Origin: Lysobacteraceae bacterium
Lineage (GTDB): Bacteria > Pseudomonadota > Gammaproteobacteria > Xanthomonadales > Rhodanobacteraceae
Direction of reading: 5' to 3'
DNA: 57,733 bases
NCBI GenBank assembly: GCA_018970895.1
Contig: JAGWVM010000004.1
Coordinates: 1-57,733 of the forward strand
A program made the translations under genes and the position numbers. The notes beneath the pieces were generated by a model. It had not been told where the DNA came from. It did no database searches and saw only the letters and a program-made list of their open reading frames with translations. Of this stretch, positions 1 to 10,783 are shown one piece after another (the first letter of the stretch is position 1; every line of letters starts with the position of its first letter).

Positions 1-1
1 G

Positions 2-2533
2 ACCTGCCCGGCCAACGGCCACTGCGAGCTGCAGGACATGGCCGGCGTGGTCGGCCTGCGCGAGGTGCGCTACGGCTACGACGGCGCCAACCACGTCTAT
101 GCCAAGCAGTCCGACGGCAGCGCCAACCCGCTGTTCGTGGCCAAGGACACCTCCACCCCGTATTTCACCTTCGACCCGTCCAAGTGCATCGTCTGCTCGC
201 GCTGCGTGCGCGCCTGCGACGAGGTGCAGGGCACCTTCGCGCTGACCATCCAGGGCCGCGGCTTCGACTCCAAGGTGTCGCCCAGCCAGAACGAGGCCTT
301 CCTCGACTCCGAGTGCGTGTCTTGCGGTGCCTGCGTGCAGGCCTGCCCCACCGCCACCCTGAGCGAGACCACGCTGATCGAGCGCGGCCAGGCCGAGCAC
401 AGTGTCACCACCACCTGCGCCTACTGCGGCGTGGGCTGCAGCTTCCGCGCCGAAATGAAGGGCGAGGAAATCGTGCGCATGGTGCCCAACATGGAGGGCC
501 AGGCGAACCACGGCCACTCCTGCGTCAAGGGCCGCTTCGCGATCGGCTACGCCAGCCACCCGGACCGCATCACCACGCCGATGATCCGCAAGAAGATCTC
601 CGATCCGTGGCAGGTGGTGAGCTGGGAAGAGGCGTTCGCCTACACCGCCAGCGAGTTCAAGCGCATCCAGGAAAAGCACGGCAAGCACGCCGTCGGCGGC
701 ATCACGTCTTCGCGTTGCACCAACGAGGAGACCTACCTGGTGCAGAAGCTGGTGCGTGCCGGCTTCGGCAACAACAACGTGGACACCTGCGCCCGCGTCT
801 GCCACTCGCCCACCGGCTACGGCCTGAAGTCCACGCTGGGCGAATCGGCCGGCACGCAGGATTTCGACTCGATCCGCTCGACCGACGTGGTGCTGGTGAT
901 CGGCGCCAACCCCACCGATGCGCATCCGGTGTTCGGCTCGCAGATGAAGCAGCGCCTGCGCGAGGGCGCCAAGCTGATCGTGGTCGACCCGCGCCGCATC
1001 GACCTGGTGCGCTCGCCGCACATCAAGGCGGACTTCCACCTCAAGCTCAAGCCGGGCACCAACGTGGCCGTGCTGAACACGCTGGCCCACGTCATCGTGA
1101 CCGAGGGGCTGGTGAAGGACGACTTCGTGGCCGCCCGCTGCGAGCCCGAGGCGTTCCAGCGCTGGAAGGATTTCGTCTCGCAGGACAAGTACAGCCCCGA
1201 GGCGATGGAAGCGACCACCGGCGTGCCGGCGGCGCTGGTGCGCGGCGCGGCGCGTATGTACGCCACCGGCGGCAACGGCGCGATCTACTACGGCCTGGGC
1301 GTCACCGAACACGCGCAGGGCTCCACCGCGGTGATGGGCATCGCCAATCTCGCCATGGCCACCGGCAACATCGGCCGCGAGGGCGTGGGCGTGAATCCGC
1401 TGCGCGGCCAGAACAACGTGCAGGGTTCGTGCGACATGGGTTCGTTCCCGCACGAGTTCCCGGGCTACCGCCACGTCAGTGACACCGCCACCCGCCAGCT
1501 GTTCGAGCAGGCCTGGGGCGTGCCGCTGCTGGACGAGCCGGGCCTGCGCATCCCGAACATGTTCGAGTCCGCGCTGGATGGCACCTTCCTCGGCCTGTAC
1601 GTGGAGGGCGAGGACATCGCCCAGTCCGACCCGGACACCCAGCACGTCACCGCCGCGCTCAGCGCGATGGAGTGCGTGGTGGTGCAGGACCTGTTCCTCA
1701 ACGAGACGGCCAAGTACGCCCACGTGTTCCTCCCGGGCAGCTCGTTCCTGGAGAAGGACGGCACCTTCACCAACGCCGAGCGCCGCATCTCGCGCGTGCG
1801 CAAGGTGATGAAGCCGCAGTCCGGCTACGCCGACTGGGAGATCACCCAGAAGCTGGCCCAGGCCATGGGCTACCCGATGAACTACGCGCACCCGTCCGAG
1901 ATCATGGACGAGATCGCCGCGCTCACGCCCACCTTCCACGGCGTCAGCTTCGACAAGATCGACCAGCTCGGCTCCATCCAGTGGCCCTGCAACGAGGAGC
2001 ATCCGGAAGGCACCCCGGTGATGCACGTGGATGAGTTCGTGCGCGGCAAGGGCCGCTTCATGCTCACCGAGTACGTGCCGACCCGCGAAAAGGTCAACGC
2101 CGAGCACCCGCTGATCCTCACCACCGGCCGCATCCTCAGCCAGTACAACGTGGGTGCGCAGACCCGCCGCACCGCCAACTCCATGTGGCACGAGGAGGAT
2201 CGCCTGGAGATCCACCCGCACGACGCGGAGGAGCGCGGCATCAAGGACGGCGACTGGGTCGGCATCGCCAGCCGCAGCGGCGAAACCGTGCTGCGCGCCA
2301 AGGTGGCCGACCGCATGCAGCCGGGCGTGGTCTACACCACGTTCCACTTCCCCGGCTCGGGCGCCAACGTGATCACCACCGACAACTCCGACTGGGCCAC
2401 CAACTGCCCGGAGTACAAGGTGACCGCGGTGCAGGTGACCAAGGTCAGCGAGCCCTCGGCCTGGCAGAAGCGCTTCCAGAGCTTCGACCAGCAGCAGCAG
2501 GACCTGCTCAAGGCTGCCGAAACCACCAGCTGA
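2..2533 (+). CDS. fdsA: NAD-dependent formate dehydrogenase alpha subunit, 5'-truncated by window start
   Basis: Frame is open to base 2 (TCPANGHCELQDM...). Ferredoxin-like Cys motifs (CIVCSRCVRAC, CVSCGACVQACP), CAYCGVGC, molybdopterin oxidoreductase domain with RVCHSPT active-site Cys; followed by FdsD-like gene. Confidence 0.93.
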   Translation, partial: TCPANGHCELQDMAGVVGLREVRYGYDGANHVYAKQSDGSANPLFVAKDTSTPYFTFDPSKCIVCSRCVRACDEVQGTFALTIQGRGFDSKVSPSQNEAFLDSECVSCGACVQACPTATLSETTLIERGQAEHSVTTTCAYCGVGCSFRAEMKGEEIVRMVPNMEGQANHGHSCVKGRFAIGYASHPDRITTPMIRKKISDPWQVVSWEEAFAYTASEFKRIQEKHGKHAVGGITSSRCTNEETYLVQKLVRAGFGNNNVDTCARVCHSPTGYGLKSTLGESAGTQDFDSIRSTDVVLVIGANPTDAHPVFGSQMKQRLREGAKLIVVDPRRIDLVRSPHIKADFHLKLKPGTNVAVLNTLAHVIVTEGLVKDDFVAARCEPEAFQRWKDFVSQDKYSPEAMEATTGVPAALVRGAARMYATGGNGAIYYGLGVTEHAQGSTAVMGIANLAMATGNIGREGVGVNPLRGQNNVQGSCDMGSFPHEFPGYRHVSDTATRQLFEQAWGVPLLDEPGLRIPNMFESALDGTFLGLYVEGEDIAQSDPDTQHVTAALSAMECVVVQDLFLNETAKYAHVFLPGSSFLEKDGTFTNAERRISRVRKVMKPQSGYADWEITQKLAQAMGYPMNYAHPSEIMDEIAALTPTFHGVSFDKIDQLGSIQWPCNEEHPEGTPVMHVDEFVRGKGRFMLTEYVPTREKVNAEHPLILTTGRILSQYNVGAQTRRTANSMWHEEDRLEIHPHDAEERGIKDGDWVGIASRSGETVLRAKVADRMQPGVVYTTFHFPGSGANVITTDNSDWATNCPEYKVTAVQVTKVSEPSAWQKRFQSFDQQQQDLLKAAETTS

Positions 2534-2616
2534 GCGTCGCCCACCCGGCGCGCCCCACGCGGCGCGCCGGTGCGTTCCACGCGCCCCGCCCTACCCGCAT
2601 CACGACACGGCCCGCC

Positions 2617-2847
2617 ATGAACATCGAACACCTTTCGCAGATGGTCAACGACATCGCCAACTACTTCGCGGCCGAGCCCGATCACGCCACCGGGGTGGCC
2701 AGCGTCGCCGACCACCTGCGCAAGTTCTGGGACCCGAGCATGCGCAAGCAGATCATCGAGCACCTGCACGCCGGCGGTGAGGGGCTCGAGCCGCTCGCCC
2801 GTGAAGCCGTGCAGAAGCTCGCCTCGCTCAGCACCGCCGCTGCGTGA
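2617..2847 (+). CDS. fdsD: formate dehydrogenase delta subunit
   Basis: 76 aa MNIEHLSQMVNDIANYFAAEPDH...VADHLRKFWDPSMRKQI, typical FdsD; directly downstream of fdsA. Confidence 0.88.
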   Translation: MNIEHLSQMVNDIANYFAAEPDHATGVASVADHLRKFWDPSMRKQIIEHLHAGGEGLEPLAREAVQKLASLSTAAA

Positions 2848-2966
2848 GCACGGCGCTACGCGAGTTGTGACACAGCCCCGGCCTGCGCACATTCGCTTGG
2901 GTTCCTGACTCCGCTTGCCGGGCCGGCTGGCATACCATCCCCATTCCACACCAAGGATGGGATGGC

Positions 2967-4652
2967 ATGGGCAAGACAAAGGGATGGTTCGTCGTCGGAC
3001 TGGCTATCGGCTCGCTCCTGGCGGGCAATGCACTTGCAGGATGGCTTACGCTCCGCTTCCTCGGACTGGCCAGGGAACCGTGGGTTTGGAACACGTTCTA
3101 TACGTACGCCCGCGCTCTCGACCTGCCCGCCATACAGCCTTACGCCTCACGGATCCACGTGGCTGGCGGACTCGGATTCGGGGTTCCGCTGCTGCTCGGA
3201 TCGATCGGGATCTACTTCCTGCTGCGCTCGAAGCAGCCTTCGCTGCACGGTGACGCGCGCTTCGCCCGAGGTGGCGAACTGGCCAGCCACGGGCTGTTCA
3301 AGCCCACCGACAACGGCATTCTCGTTGGCAAGTACCGCGGCCGGCTGGTACGGCTCAGTGGCCAGCAGTTTGTGATCCTCGCGGCACCCACCCGCTCCGG
3401 CAAGGGCGTGGGCGTGGTCATCCCCAACCTGCTGGAGTACCGCGAGTCGGTAGTGGTGCTCGACATCAAGCAGGAGAACTACGAGCTCACCAGCGGCTGG
3501 CGCGCGGCGCAGGGGCAGGAGGTGTTCCTGTTCAATCCCTTTACCGAGGACCGCCGCACCCACCGCTGGAATCCGCTCAGCTATGTCTCCAGTGATCCGG
3601 CCTTCCGCGTCTCGGACCTGATGAGCATCGCTGCGATGCTCTACCCGGACGGCGCCGACGACCAGAAATTCTGGGTCAGCCAGGCACGCAACGCCTTCAT
3701 GGCCTTCGCGCTGTTCCTGTTCGAGGCCTGGGACGACGCCGAACGGCGTGGCGTGCCGGTATCGCTGCGGACCAAGCCCACCCTCGGCGAGATCTACCGG
3801 CTGTCCTCCGGCGACGGTACCGAGCTGAAGGGGTTCTACCAGCAGCTGGCCCAGCAGCCGTTCCTGGGCAGCAACGCGAAGTCCGCCTTCGCCAACCTGA
3901 TGTCGCAGGCGGCCGAGACCTTCGCCTCGATCCTGGGCACCTTCAAGGAGCCGCTCAATGCCTGGATCAACCCAGTGCTGGACGCGGCCACGAGCGCCGA
4001 CGACTTCATGCTCACCGACGTGCGCAAGAAGCGTATGACCATCTACATCGGCATCCAGCCCAACAAGCTGGCCGAGAGCCGGCTGATCGTGAACCTGTTC
4101 TTCAGTCAGCTGATCAACCTAAACACCCGCGAGCTGCCGCAGAACAAGCCGGCGCTGAAGCACCAGTGCCTGCTGCTGATGGACGAGTTCACCTCGATCG
4201 GCCGGGTCGAGATCATCGCCTCGGCGGTGTCGTACATGGCCGGATACAACATCCGCCTGCTGCCGATCATCCAGAGCATGGCGCAGCTGGACGCCACCTA
4301 CGGCAAGGACGTCTCGCGCACGATGATCACCAACCACGCCCTGCAGATCGTCTACGCGCCACGCGAGCAGCAGGACGCCAACGACTATTCGGAGATGCTC
4401 GGCTACACCACAGTGCGCAAGCAGAACGTCACCCGCGGCCGCACCCGCGCAGACGTCTCGCGCAGCCACACCGAGGAGCGCCGCGCACTGATGCTGCCGC
4501 AGGAGCTCAAGGCGATGGGCACGGGCAAGGAAGTGTTCTTCTACGAGGGCATCCCGCACCCGGTGAAGTGCGACAAGATCCGCTACTACCAGGACAAGCA
4601 CTTCACGTCGCGCCTTTTGCCGAAGGTCACCATCCCCGAACTGCCGATGTAA
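2967..4652 (+). CDS. virD4: type IV secretion coupling ATPase VirD4
   Basis: 561 aa, N-terminal TM segments, Walker A APTRSGKGVGVVIPN, Walker B LLLMDEF; first gene of a vir cluster. Confidence 0.93.
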   Translation: MGKTKGWFVVGLAIGSLLAGNALAGWLTLRFLGLAREPWVWNTFYTYARALDLPAIQPYASRIHVAGGLGFGVPLLLGSIGIYFLLRSKQPSLHGDARFARGGELASHGLFKPTDNGILVGKYRGRLVRLSGQQFVILAAPTRSGKGVGVVIPNLLEYRESVVVLDIKQENYELTSGWRAAQGQEVFLFNPFTEDRRTHRWNPLSYVSSDPAFRVSDLMSIAAMLYPDGADDQKFWVSQARNAFMAFALFLFEAWDDAERRGVPVSLRTKPTLGEIYRLSSGDGTELKGFYQQLAQQPFLGSNAKSAFANLMSQAAETFASILGTFKEPLNAWINPVLDAATSADDFMLTDVRKKRMTIYIGIQPNKLAESRLIVNLFFSQLINLNTRELPQNKPALKHQCLLLMDEFTSIGRVEIIASAVSYMAGYNIRLLPIIQSMAQLDATYGKDVSRTMITNHALQIVYAPREQQDANDYSEMLGYTTVRKQNVTRGRTRADVSRSHTEERRALMLPQELKAMGTGKEVFFYEGIPHPVKCDKIRYYQDKHFTSRLLPKVTIPELPM

Positions 4653-5390
4653 CGCGCTCTGGCGTAGGAGATCACTGACGGGATGTCGGTAGATGTCCAG
4701 TGTTGATGTCCGTCGGCGCCGTATGGCCTGCGATAGTGGATGTGAACTCGCTCGCAGATTCACCGATCCATGACGAAGGATTTGGACGCCCAACTGGCGT
4801 ATCGGCCCGTGACCGGACGCGCACTTTTCAACCGCCATCGCACCGAGACATCCTGCCGCCGCGGCTGATCCGGACGAACGAACCGGATTTCGCAAAGTGC
4901 GTTCAAGCCCTTGCCTGGCAGGGTATAGCGCACCCCATGAGCGATCTGTTTCCGCGTTTGCGCGCATCGTCGCCGAGACGTCGGAGAGAGCAAGCGACGC
5001 ACACGCGCACCGCACGCCCATAGGAATTTTTCGCAAAGAATTTTCCTATTGGCAACGCCCACGGCTTTTGGCAAAACTTCGCGCCGGATGGTTTGGCCAT
5101 CCGCAGGGGGCACCTCTCACGTCACCGCCACGCGGTGCAGCGCATCCACATACGGGTGCATGGTGAGGGGCGTCGCAGGATGCAACTCCCGCGAGCACGT
5201 GCAAGTGCAAGGCAACGCCATGGAACAGGCAGAAATCACTGGTGGCATGCAGCCACTCCTTTTCCGACATCGGAGCGATGCCGCACTCTCGCGCTGCACC
5301 GGCCGTTGTGGCCGCCTGCACCGGGCTCACGGAACCCACGGATCGATGTGAAAGGGCCGGGATGCCCGGCCCGCCAGGCAGGAACGCAGG

Positions 5391-5876
5391 ATGCGATCAA
5401 CCTCCACGCCCCCACGGGCAACCATCCAAACCACCCATGTCCGCCGCCTGCGTGCGATCAGCAGGGCACTGCTCGCCACGCTGGCGCTCGGGCTCGCCGG
5501 CTGCGGCACGCAACCGCCGCACGACTTCCGCGGCTCGTGGAAGCCGGTGAATCGATTCTCGACCCGACCGACCGAGATCCCGCTCGAGCGCCCGTACACC
5601 TTCTATGCGGCGCCGATGGACGAGACCCTGCGCAGCCTGCTCGAGCGCTGGGCCAAGGATACCGGTCGCACGCTGGACTACCGGCTGGACTACGACGTCA
5701 CCCTCTATCGCCCGGTAGCGGATATCCACACCGCCGACCTCGCACAAGCATCTGAGCAGCTGAGCTCGATCTACGCGGCCCAGAGCGTGCAGGTGATCGG
5801 CCAGCCGCGACGGATCCTCGTCGAGGCGACCCACGTGCCCGCTGCAGGCACTGGTACTCGCGGAGTCCGCCCATGA
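5391..5876 (+). CDS. virB7: VirB7-like lipoprotein with large C-terminal (N0-like) domain
   Basis: Signal peptide with lipobox LAGC; about 120-residue mature part (FYAAPMDETLRSLLERWAKDTG...IYAAQSVQVIG) resembling secretin N0/TcpQ-type domains; lies immediately before virB8. Confidence 0.75.
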   Translation: MRSTSTPPRATIQTTHVRRLRAISRALLATLALGLAGCGTQPPHDFRGSWKPVNRFSTRPTEIPLERPYTFYAAPMDETLRSLLERWAKDTGRTLDYRLDYDVTLYRPVADIHTADLAQASEQLSSIYAAQSVQVIGQPRRILVEATHVPAAGTGTRGVRP

Positions 5877-5916
5877 CCAAGGCTTGCCAGCATCGACCCT
5901 GCGGGGACATCGCGCG

Positions 5917-6777
5917 ATGAACGTGAAGAAATCGCCCGCCCCGGCCATCGACCGGGCCGTGGCCCGTTCGGTCAACTTCGAGCTCACCATCGCCGAACTC
6001 GCCCGTCGTAGCGAGCGGCGTGCCTGGATGGTGGCGTTCTGCGCCATCGGCCTCGCGCTGATTCTCGCCGGCGGCTACTTCTACATGCTGCCGCTCAAGC
6101 AGAAGGTGCCCTACCTGGTGATGGCCGACGCATACACCGGCACCGCCACGGTGGCGCACCTGAACGGCAATTTCGGCCCGCACGGCATCACCGCAAACGA
6201 GGCCATCAATCGCAGCAACGTCGCCCACTTCGTCCTCGCGCGCGAGTCGTACGACCTGGCCATGCTCAACCTCGGCGACTGGAAGACCGTGCAGACGATG
6301 GCTTCGCCCGGCGTGAAGGCCGCCTACATGGCCGAGTACTCCTCGCAGAACCCGGACAGCCTCTTCAAGCAGTACGGCAAGGAGCGCGCGATCCGCATCC
6401 GCCTGCTCAGCATCGTGCTGCTTGGCGGTGGCGCGGGCCGTCCGCCGCGGGGCGCCACGGTGCGCTTCCAGCGCAGCCTGTACGACAAGGCCACCGGCGC
6501 GACCCACCCGATGGAAAACAAGATCGCCACGCTCGAGTTCACGTACAAGCCGAACCTGGAGATGGACGACCAGAGCCGCATCGAGAACCCACTGGGCTTC
6601 TGGGTCACCAGCTACCGCGTCGACAACGACTACGCCTCGGCGCCGCCGCCGGAGGTCGCCGCCGGCCCGGTGCCCACGGTGGTCGAGCCGCAGGCCGCGC
6701 CCGTCGCGTCGCAATCGACGCCCCCCGCGACATCGGCCACGACGTCGGGTACTCCGGCCGAAGGGGCGCAGCCATGA
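5917..6777 (+). CDS. virB8: T4SS inner membrane protein VirB8
   Basis: Single N-terminal TM, VirB8 fold sequence (FVLARESYDLAMLN...YSSQNPDSLFKQYG); start chosen at MNVKKSPAPA. Confidence 0.9.
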   Translation: MNVKKSPAPAIDRAVARSVNFELTIAELARRSERRAWMVAFCAIGLALILAGGYFYMLPLKQKVPYLVMADAYTGTATVAHLNGNFGPHGITANEAINRSNVAHFVLARESYDLAMLNLGDWKTVQTMASPGVKAAYMAEYSSQNPDSLFKQYGKERAIRIRLLSIVLLGGGAGRPPRGATVRFQRSLYDKATGATHPMENKIATLEFTYKPNLEMDDQSRIENPLGFWVTSYRVDNDYASAPPPEVAAGPVPTVVEPQAAPVASQSTPPATSATTSGTPAEGAQP

Positions 6778-7538
6778 TCCGCACCCGTCTCGTGCGCGGG
6801 ATCCTCGCGCTCGTTCTCTCGTTGGCGGGTCCGGCAACCATGGCCCAGGCCCTGCAGACGTACGACTACCAGCCCGACCGCATCTACCCGGTGCGCACCG
6901 GGCTGGGGATCACCACCCAGATCGAGCTGAGCCCGAGCGAAAAGATCCTTGACTACAGCACTGGCTTCAGCAACGGCTGGGAGCTGACCCGACGCGACAA
7001 CGTGTTCTACCTCAAGCCGAAGAACGTCGACGTGGACACCAACATGATGGTCCGCACGGCGACGCACTCGTACATCTTCGAGCTGAAGGTGGTGGCCACC
7101 GACTGGAAGACCCTCGACCAGGCCCGGCGCGCCGGCGTGCAGTACAAGATCACCTTCAAGTACCCGGACGACACCAGCTTCTCCGCCGCCAAGAAGCAGC
7201 AGGAAAAGGCGTCGGCGCAAAGCGCCACGCTGGTGCCCGGTCGGAGCTACAACTTCAACTACGACTACGCCACGCGCAACGCGAAGAAGGCGCCCTGGCT
7301 TATCCCGGCCAACGTCTACGACGACGGCCGCTTCACCTACATCCGCATGAGCGACATGAAGGCGTTTCCCACCGGCGACTTCCCTGCCGTGTTCATGCGC
7401 GAAACGGAGCACGGCGAGGACTCGCTCGTGAACACCACCGTGGAAGGCAACACGATCATCGTCCACGGCACCTACGCCTACCTGGTGATCCGGCACGGCG
7501 ATTACGTCGTGGGCCTGCGAAGGAACGTGAAGAAGTGA
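6774..7538 (+). CDS. virB9: T4SS outer membrane core protein VirB9
   Basis: Signal peptide; VirB9 motifs (YDYQPDRIYPVRTGLGITTQIEL, NFNYDYA, PWLIPANVYDDGRFTYIR); ATGA overlap with virB8. Confidence 0.93.
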   Translation: MIRTRLVRGILALVLSLAGPATMAQALQTYDYQPDRIYPVRTGLGITTQIELSPSEKILDYSTGFSNGWELTRRDNVFYLKPKNVDVDTNMMVRTATHSYIFELKVVATDWKTLDQARRAGVQYKITFKYPDDTSFSAAKKQQEKASAQSATLVPGRSYNFNYDYATRNAKKAPWLIPANVYDDGRFTYIRMSDMKAFPTGDFPAVFMRETEHGEDSLVNTTVEGNTIIVHGTYAYLVIRHGDYVVGLRRNVKK

Positions 7539-8710
7539 GCGCCCAAACACCCCATGAGCCCGGCGAAGGGCACGGGCAAGACATCCCGACCGATCCGCGG
7601 CACGATCCGGCCGCGGGCAATCCCTACGCGAGCCAGTACCGGCAGCGCACCGAGGAGCCGGATCTGGACGCCGGTGCACCTCAACTGCGCAACGCGGAGC
7701 TGAGGCGGATGAACCGCCGCGCGCTGCTCCTGCTGGCCGCCGTCGTGCTGCTGTTGCTGATGGTCGCCTACTGGATGATCCAGAGCGCGATGACCCCGCG
7801 CGAGCGGCCCAAGGCGCGCGAGGAAAAAGTCACCGTCGCCGAAGCTCCCGCGGCGGTGGCGCTGCCGCAGCTGCCCCGGCCGGCGCCCGCGCCCGTGGCG
7901 GCAGCCCAGCCGATTCCGCTGATGCCGCCCCCGCGCGCACCTGCGTTGCCGCGTACGCCCGCCGCACAGGCGCCGCAGGAACCCAGCCTGGTCCAGCGCC
8001 GCATTGCCGCCGCCGAGGCTGGCGAGGCCGCGCCGCCAACGATTCCGGCGGCGCTTCCTTCTGCGGGCAATGGGCTGCCCGGCAGCGGCGAGTCGGAGAT
8101 CACCAGCGCCCAGCCGCTGACCAAGCCGGACACGCTCATGCAGCGTGGAACCTACATCCGCTGCGTGCTCGAGACGAGGATCATCTCCGACATTTCCGGC
8201 TACAGCACCTGCCTGGTCACCGAGCCGGTCTACTCGTTCAACGGACACACGCTGCTGCTGCCGAAGGGGTCGAAGATCCTCGGCTCGTACCAGAAGAACC
8301 AGAACCAGCGTCGGGTCGAGGTGGTGTGGGACCGGATCATCACCCCCACCGGCATCGACGTGAACATGAAGAGCCCGGGCATCGACAACCTGGGCGGCGC
8401 CGGCCTGCCGGGCCAGTACGACGCGCACTGGGGCAGCCGCATCGGCGCCGCACTGCTGATCAGCATGCTCAGCGACGCGTTCAAGTACGAAGCGGCCAAG
8501 CACGGGCCGACCACCACCACCATCAGCAACGGCTATGTCACCCAGGAACCTTTCGAGAGCAATACCGCCCGCACCGTGCAGAACCTGGCCGACCAGGCCG
8601 TGCGCGAGGCAGCGAACCGCCCGCCGACCGTAACCATCAACCAGGGCACCGTCATCTACGTCTACGTCGCCAAGGACGTGGACTTCAGCGGCGTGGTCGC
8701 GCGGTTCTGA
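7535..8710 (+). CDS. virB10: T4SS channel protein VirB10
   Basis: TM followed by Pro-rich linker and TrbI/VirB10 C-terminal domain (GTYIRCVLETRIISDISG..., LLLPKGSKILGSY); GTG start overlapping virB9 stop. Confidence 0.93.
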   Translation: MSAQTPHEPGEGHGQDIPTDPRHDPAAGNPYASQYRQRTEEPDLDAGAPQLRNAELRRMNRRALLLLAAVVLLLLMVAYWMIQSAMTPRERPKAREEKVTVAEAPAAVALPQLPRPAPAPVAAAQPIPLMPPPRAPALPRTPAAQAPQEPSLVQRRIAAAEAGEAAPPTIPAALPSAGNGLPGSGESEITSAQPLTKPDTLMQRGTYIRCVLETRIISDISGYSTCLVTEPVYSFNGHTLLLPKGSKILGSYQKNQNQRRVEVVWDRIITPTGIDVNMKSPGIDNLGGAGLPGQYDAHWGSRIGAALLISMLSDAFKYEAAKHGPTTTTISNGYVTQEPFESNTARTVQNLADQAVREAANRPPTVTINQGTVIYVYVAKDVDFSGVVARF

Positions 8711-8720
8711 GGAGCAGGTC

Positions 8721-9752
8721 ATGGACGACCGGATGGCAGCCATTTCCAGCGACTTCCTCGACTACCAGTACGAGGTGCTGGGGCTGCGCGAGTTCATGGC
8801 CTCGCCGGACGTCACCGAGATATGCATCAACCAGCCGGGCGAGATCTACCTGGAACGTCGCGGCGGGTGGCACCGGGTCGACGTGCCCTCGCTTACCTTC
8901 GAGCGCGCGCGCCAGTTCTGCACTGCGGTGATCAACGAGAGCAACACCGGTCAGCGCATCACCGACGTCGATCCGGTGGTGTCGCTCACCTTCCCCACCG
9001 GCCAGCGCGCGCAATTCGTGATCCCGCCGGCCTGCGAGGCCGGCCGGGTCTCGATCACCATCCGCCTGCCGTCCAGGCAACTGCGCACGCTGGAGCAGTA
9101 CCAATCCGACGGCTTCTTCGACGAGATCGTCGAAGTGCAGCAGGGCATCGGCGAGCAGGACAGCGCGCTGCTCGAGCTGCGCGCTGCTCGCCGCTACGCG
9201 GAGTTCTTCCAGCAGGCCGTGCTCAACAAGAAGAACATCGTGGTGTCCGGCGCCACCGGCAGCGGCAAGACCACCTTCATGAAGTCGCTGGTGCACCACA
9301 TTCCAGGAAACGAGCGCCTGGTGACGATCGAGGATGCGCGCGAGCTGTTCATCGCGCAGCCGAACGTGGTCCACCTGCTCTATTCCAAAGGCGGCCAGAG
9401 CACCAGCAACATCACCGCCAAGAGCTGTATGGAAGCCTGCCTGCGCATGAAACCGGACCGCATCATCCTGGCCGAGCTGCGCGGCGACGAGTCCTTCTAC
9501 TTCATCCGCAATTGCGCCTCGGGCCACCCCGGCTCGATCACCAGCTGCCACGCCGGCAGCACCGAGCAGACCTGGGACCAGCTCGCGCTGATGGTGAAGG
9601 CCTCCACCGAGGGCGCCGGGCTGGAGTTCGACACGATCAAGCGCCTGCTGCGCATGACGATCGACATCGTCGTGCATATCAAGGCCCACGCGGGGCGCCG
9701 CTGCATCACCGGCATCGACTTCGATCCCGGCCGCGTGGCCGCGGGCCACTGA
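8721..9752 (+). CDS. virB11: T4SS ATPase VirB11
   Basis: Walker A SGATGSGKTTFMKSL, TIEDARELF, ILAELRGDESFYFIRNCASGHPGSITSCHA. Confidence 0.95.
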   Translation: MDDRMAAISSDFLDYQYEVLGLREFMASPDVTEICINQPGEIYLERRGGWHRVDVPSLTFERARQFCTAVINESNTGQRITDVDPVVSLTFPTGQRAQFVIPPACEAGRVSITIRLPSRQLRTLEQYQSDGFFDEIVEVQQGIGEQDSALLELRAARRYAEFFQQAVLNKKNIVVSGATGSGKTTFMKSLVHHIPGNERLVTIEDARELFIAQPNVVHLLYSKGGQSTSNITAKSCMEACLRMKPDRIILAELRGDESFYFIRNCASGHPGSITSCHAGSTEQTWDQLALMVKASTEGAGLEFDTIKRLLRMTIDIVVHIKAHAGRRCITGIDFDPGRVAAGH

Positions 9753-9769
9753 GAACCAGGGACCTCTTC

Positions 9770-10603
9770 ATGTTCGCCGGAATCGACCTTGCGATGTGCC
9801 CCAACCTTGCCGTCCCGGCCGAGGTGATGCAGCACGTCGCCCAGGTGGAATCGGGCAACAATCCCTTCGCCATCGGTGTAGTGGGTGGACGGCTGAAGCG
9901 CCAGCCACGCAACCTGGCCGAAGCCACGGCCACCGCGCGCATGCTGGAGAGGCGGGGATACAACTATTCGCTGGGGATCGCCCAGGTGAACCGCGCCAAC
10001 CTGGGGCATTACGGACTGGACACCTACGCCAAGGCCTTCGATCGCTGCAGCAACCTGCAGGCGGGCGCCAGCATCCTCGCCGACTGCTACGCCCGCGCCC
10101 GGGGCGACTGGGGCAAGGCGTTCAGCTGTTACTACTCGGGAAATTTCGTCACCGGCTACCGCGACGGCTACGTGCAGCGGGTATACGCCTCGATGGCCGC
10201 GCCCGGCGACCGTCGCGATGGTGGGACCGCCATCCCGCTCGCACCGGGCGAGCCCGCCCGTCGACGCACGGATGGGCGGCCGGGTCCTGCGCCCAGCCGC
10301 CTCGTCGCCTTCCGCAGCGTGGCGATGGATATGGCCGCCACGGCCGTCGTATCGAAGGTCGCCCGGCAGTCAATGACACCTGCGGCCGATGTCCGCGGAG
10401 GCAGCAGCGCGCCTGTAGCGGCCGTTACGCCCACTCCGACCCCGCCGGTCGTCGCACGACCTGGCGGGGGGCCGACCGACGATGTCTTCCACCCCATCGT
10501 TCGCGGCCCCGGCGATGCCACCACCACCGCCAGCGTCCGGCCGCGGGCGGTCGATGGCGCCGACCTGAGCCAGGAGCATGCCGATGCCGCCTTCGTATTC
10601 TGA
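9770..10603 (+). CDS. virB1: VirB1-like lytic transglycosylase
   Basis: SLT-type sequence HVAQVESGNNPFAIG...YNYSLGIAQVNRANL...CSNLQAGASILADCYARA; start at MFAGIDLAMCPN. Confidence 0.88.
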   Translation: MFAGIDLAMCPNLAVPAEVMQHVAQVESGNNPFAIGVVGGRLKRQPRNLAEATATARMLERRGYNYSLGIAQVNRANLGHYGLDTYAKAFDRCSNLQAGASILADCYARARGDWGKAFSCYYSGNFVTGYRDGYVQRVYASMAAPGDRRDGGTAIPLAPGEPARRRTDGRPGPAPSRLVAFRSVAMDMAATAVVSKVARQSMTPAADVRGGSSAPVAAVTPTPTPPVVARPGGGPTDDVFHPIVRGPGDATTTASVRPRAVDGADLSQEHADAAFVF

Positions 10604-10783
10604 AACGGTCCGCGCGCGACGCGTAGCCGCGGCGACGCGCACGCCACCGATCCGGCCAACTGGCCAACGCCCGGACGCGAATCCGCTCGCTCCCGGGTAT
10701 CCACCGGGCGGTCGCCCCTGACGGCCGCCCAACTTCCGGCCATGCACCTGGCCACCTGTTCAACGTCGACAAGGAAATTCGAG

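Noticed and set aside
4700-5366. Several overlapping small ORFs on both strands between virD4 and virB7
   Set aside because: No recognisable domain, no convincing RBS or codon pattern; treated as a non-coding or decayed spacer.
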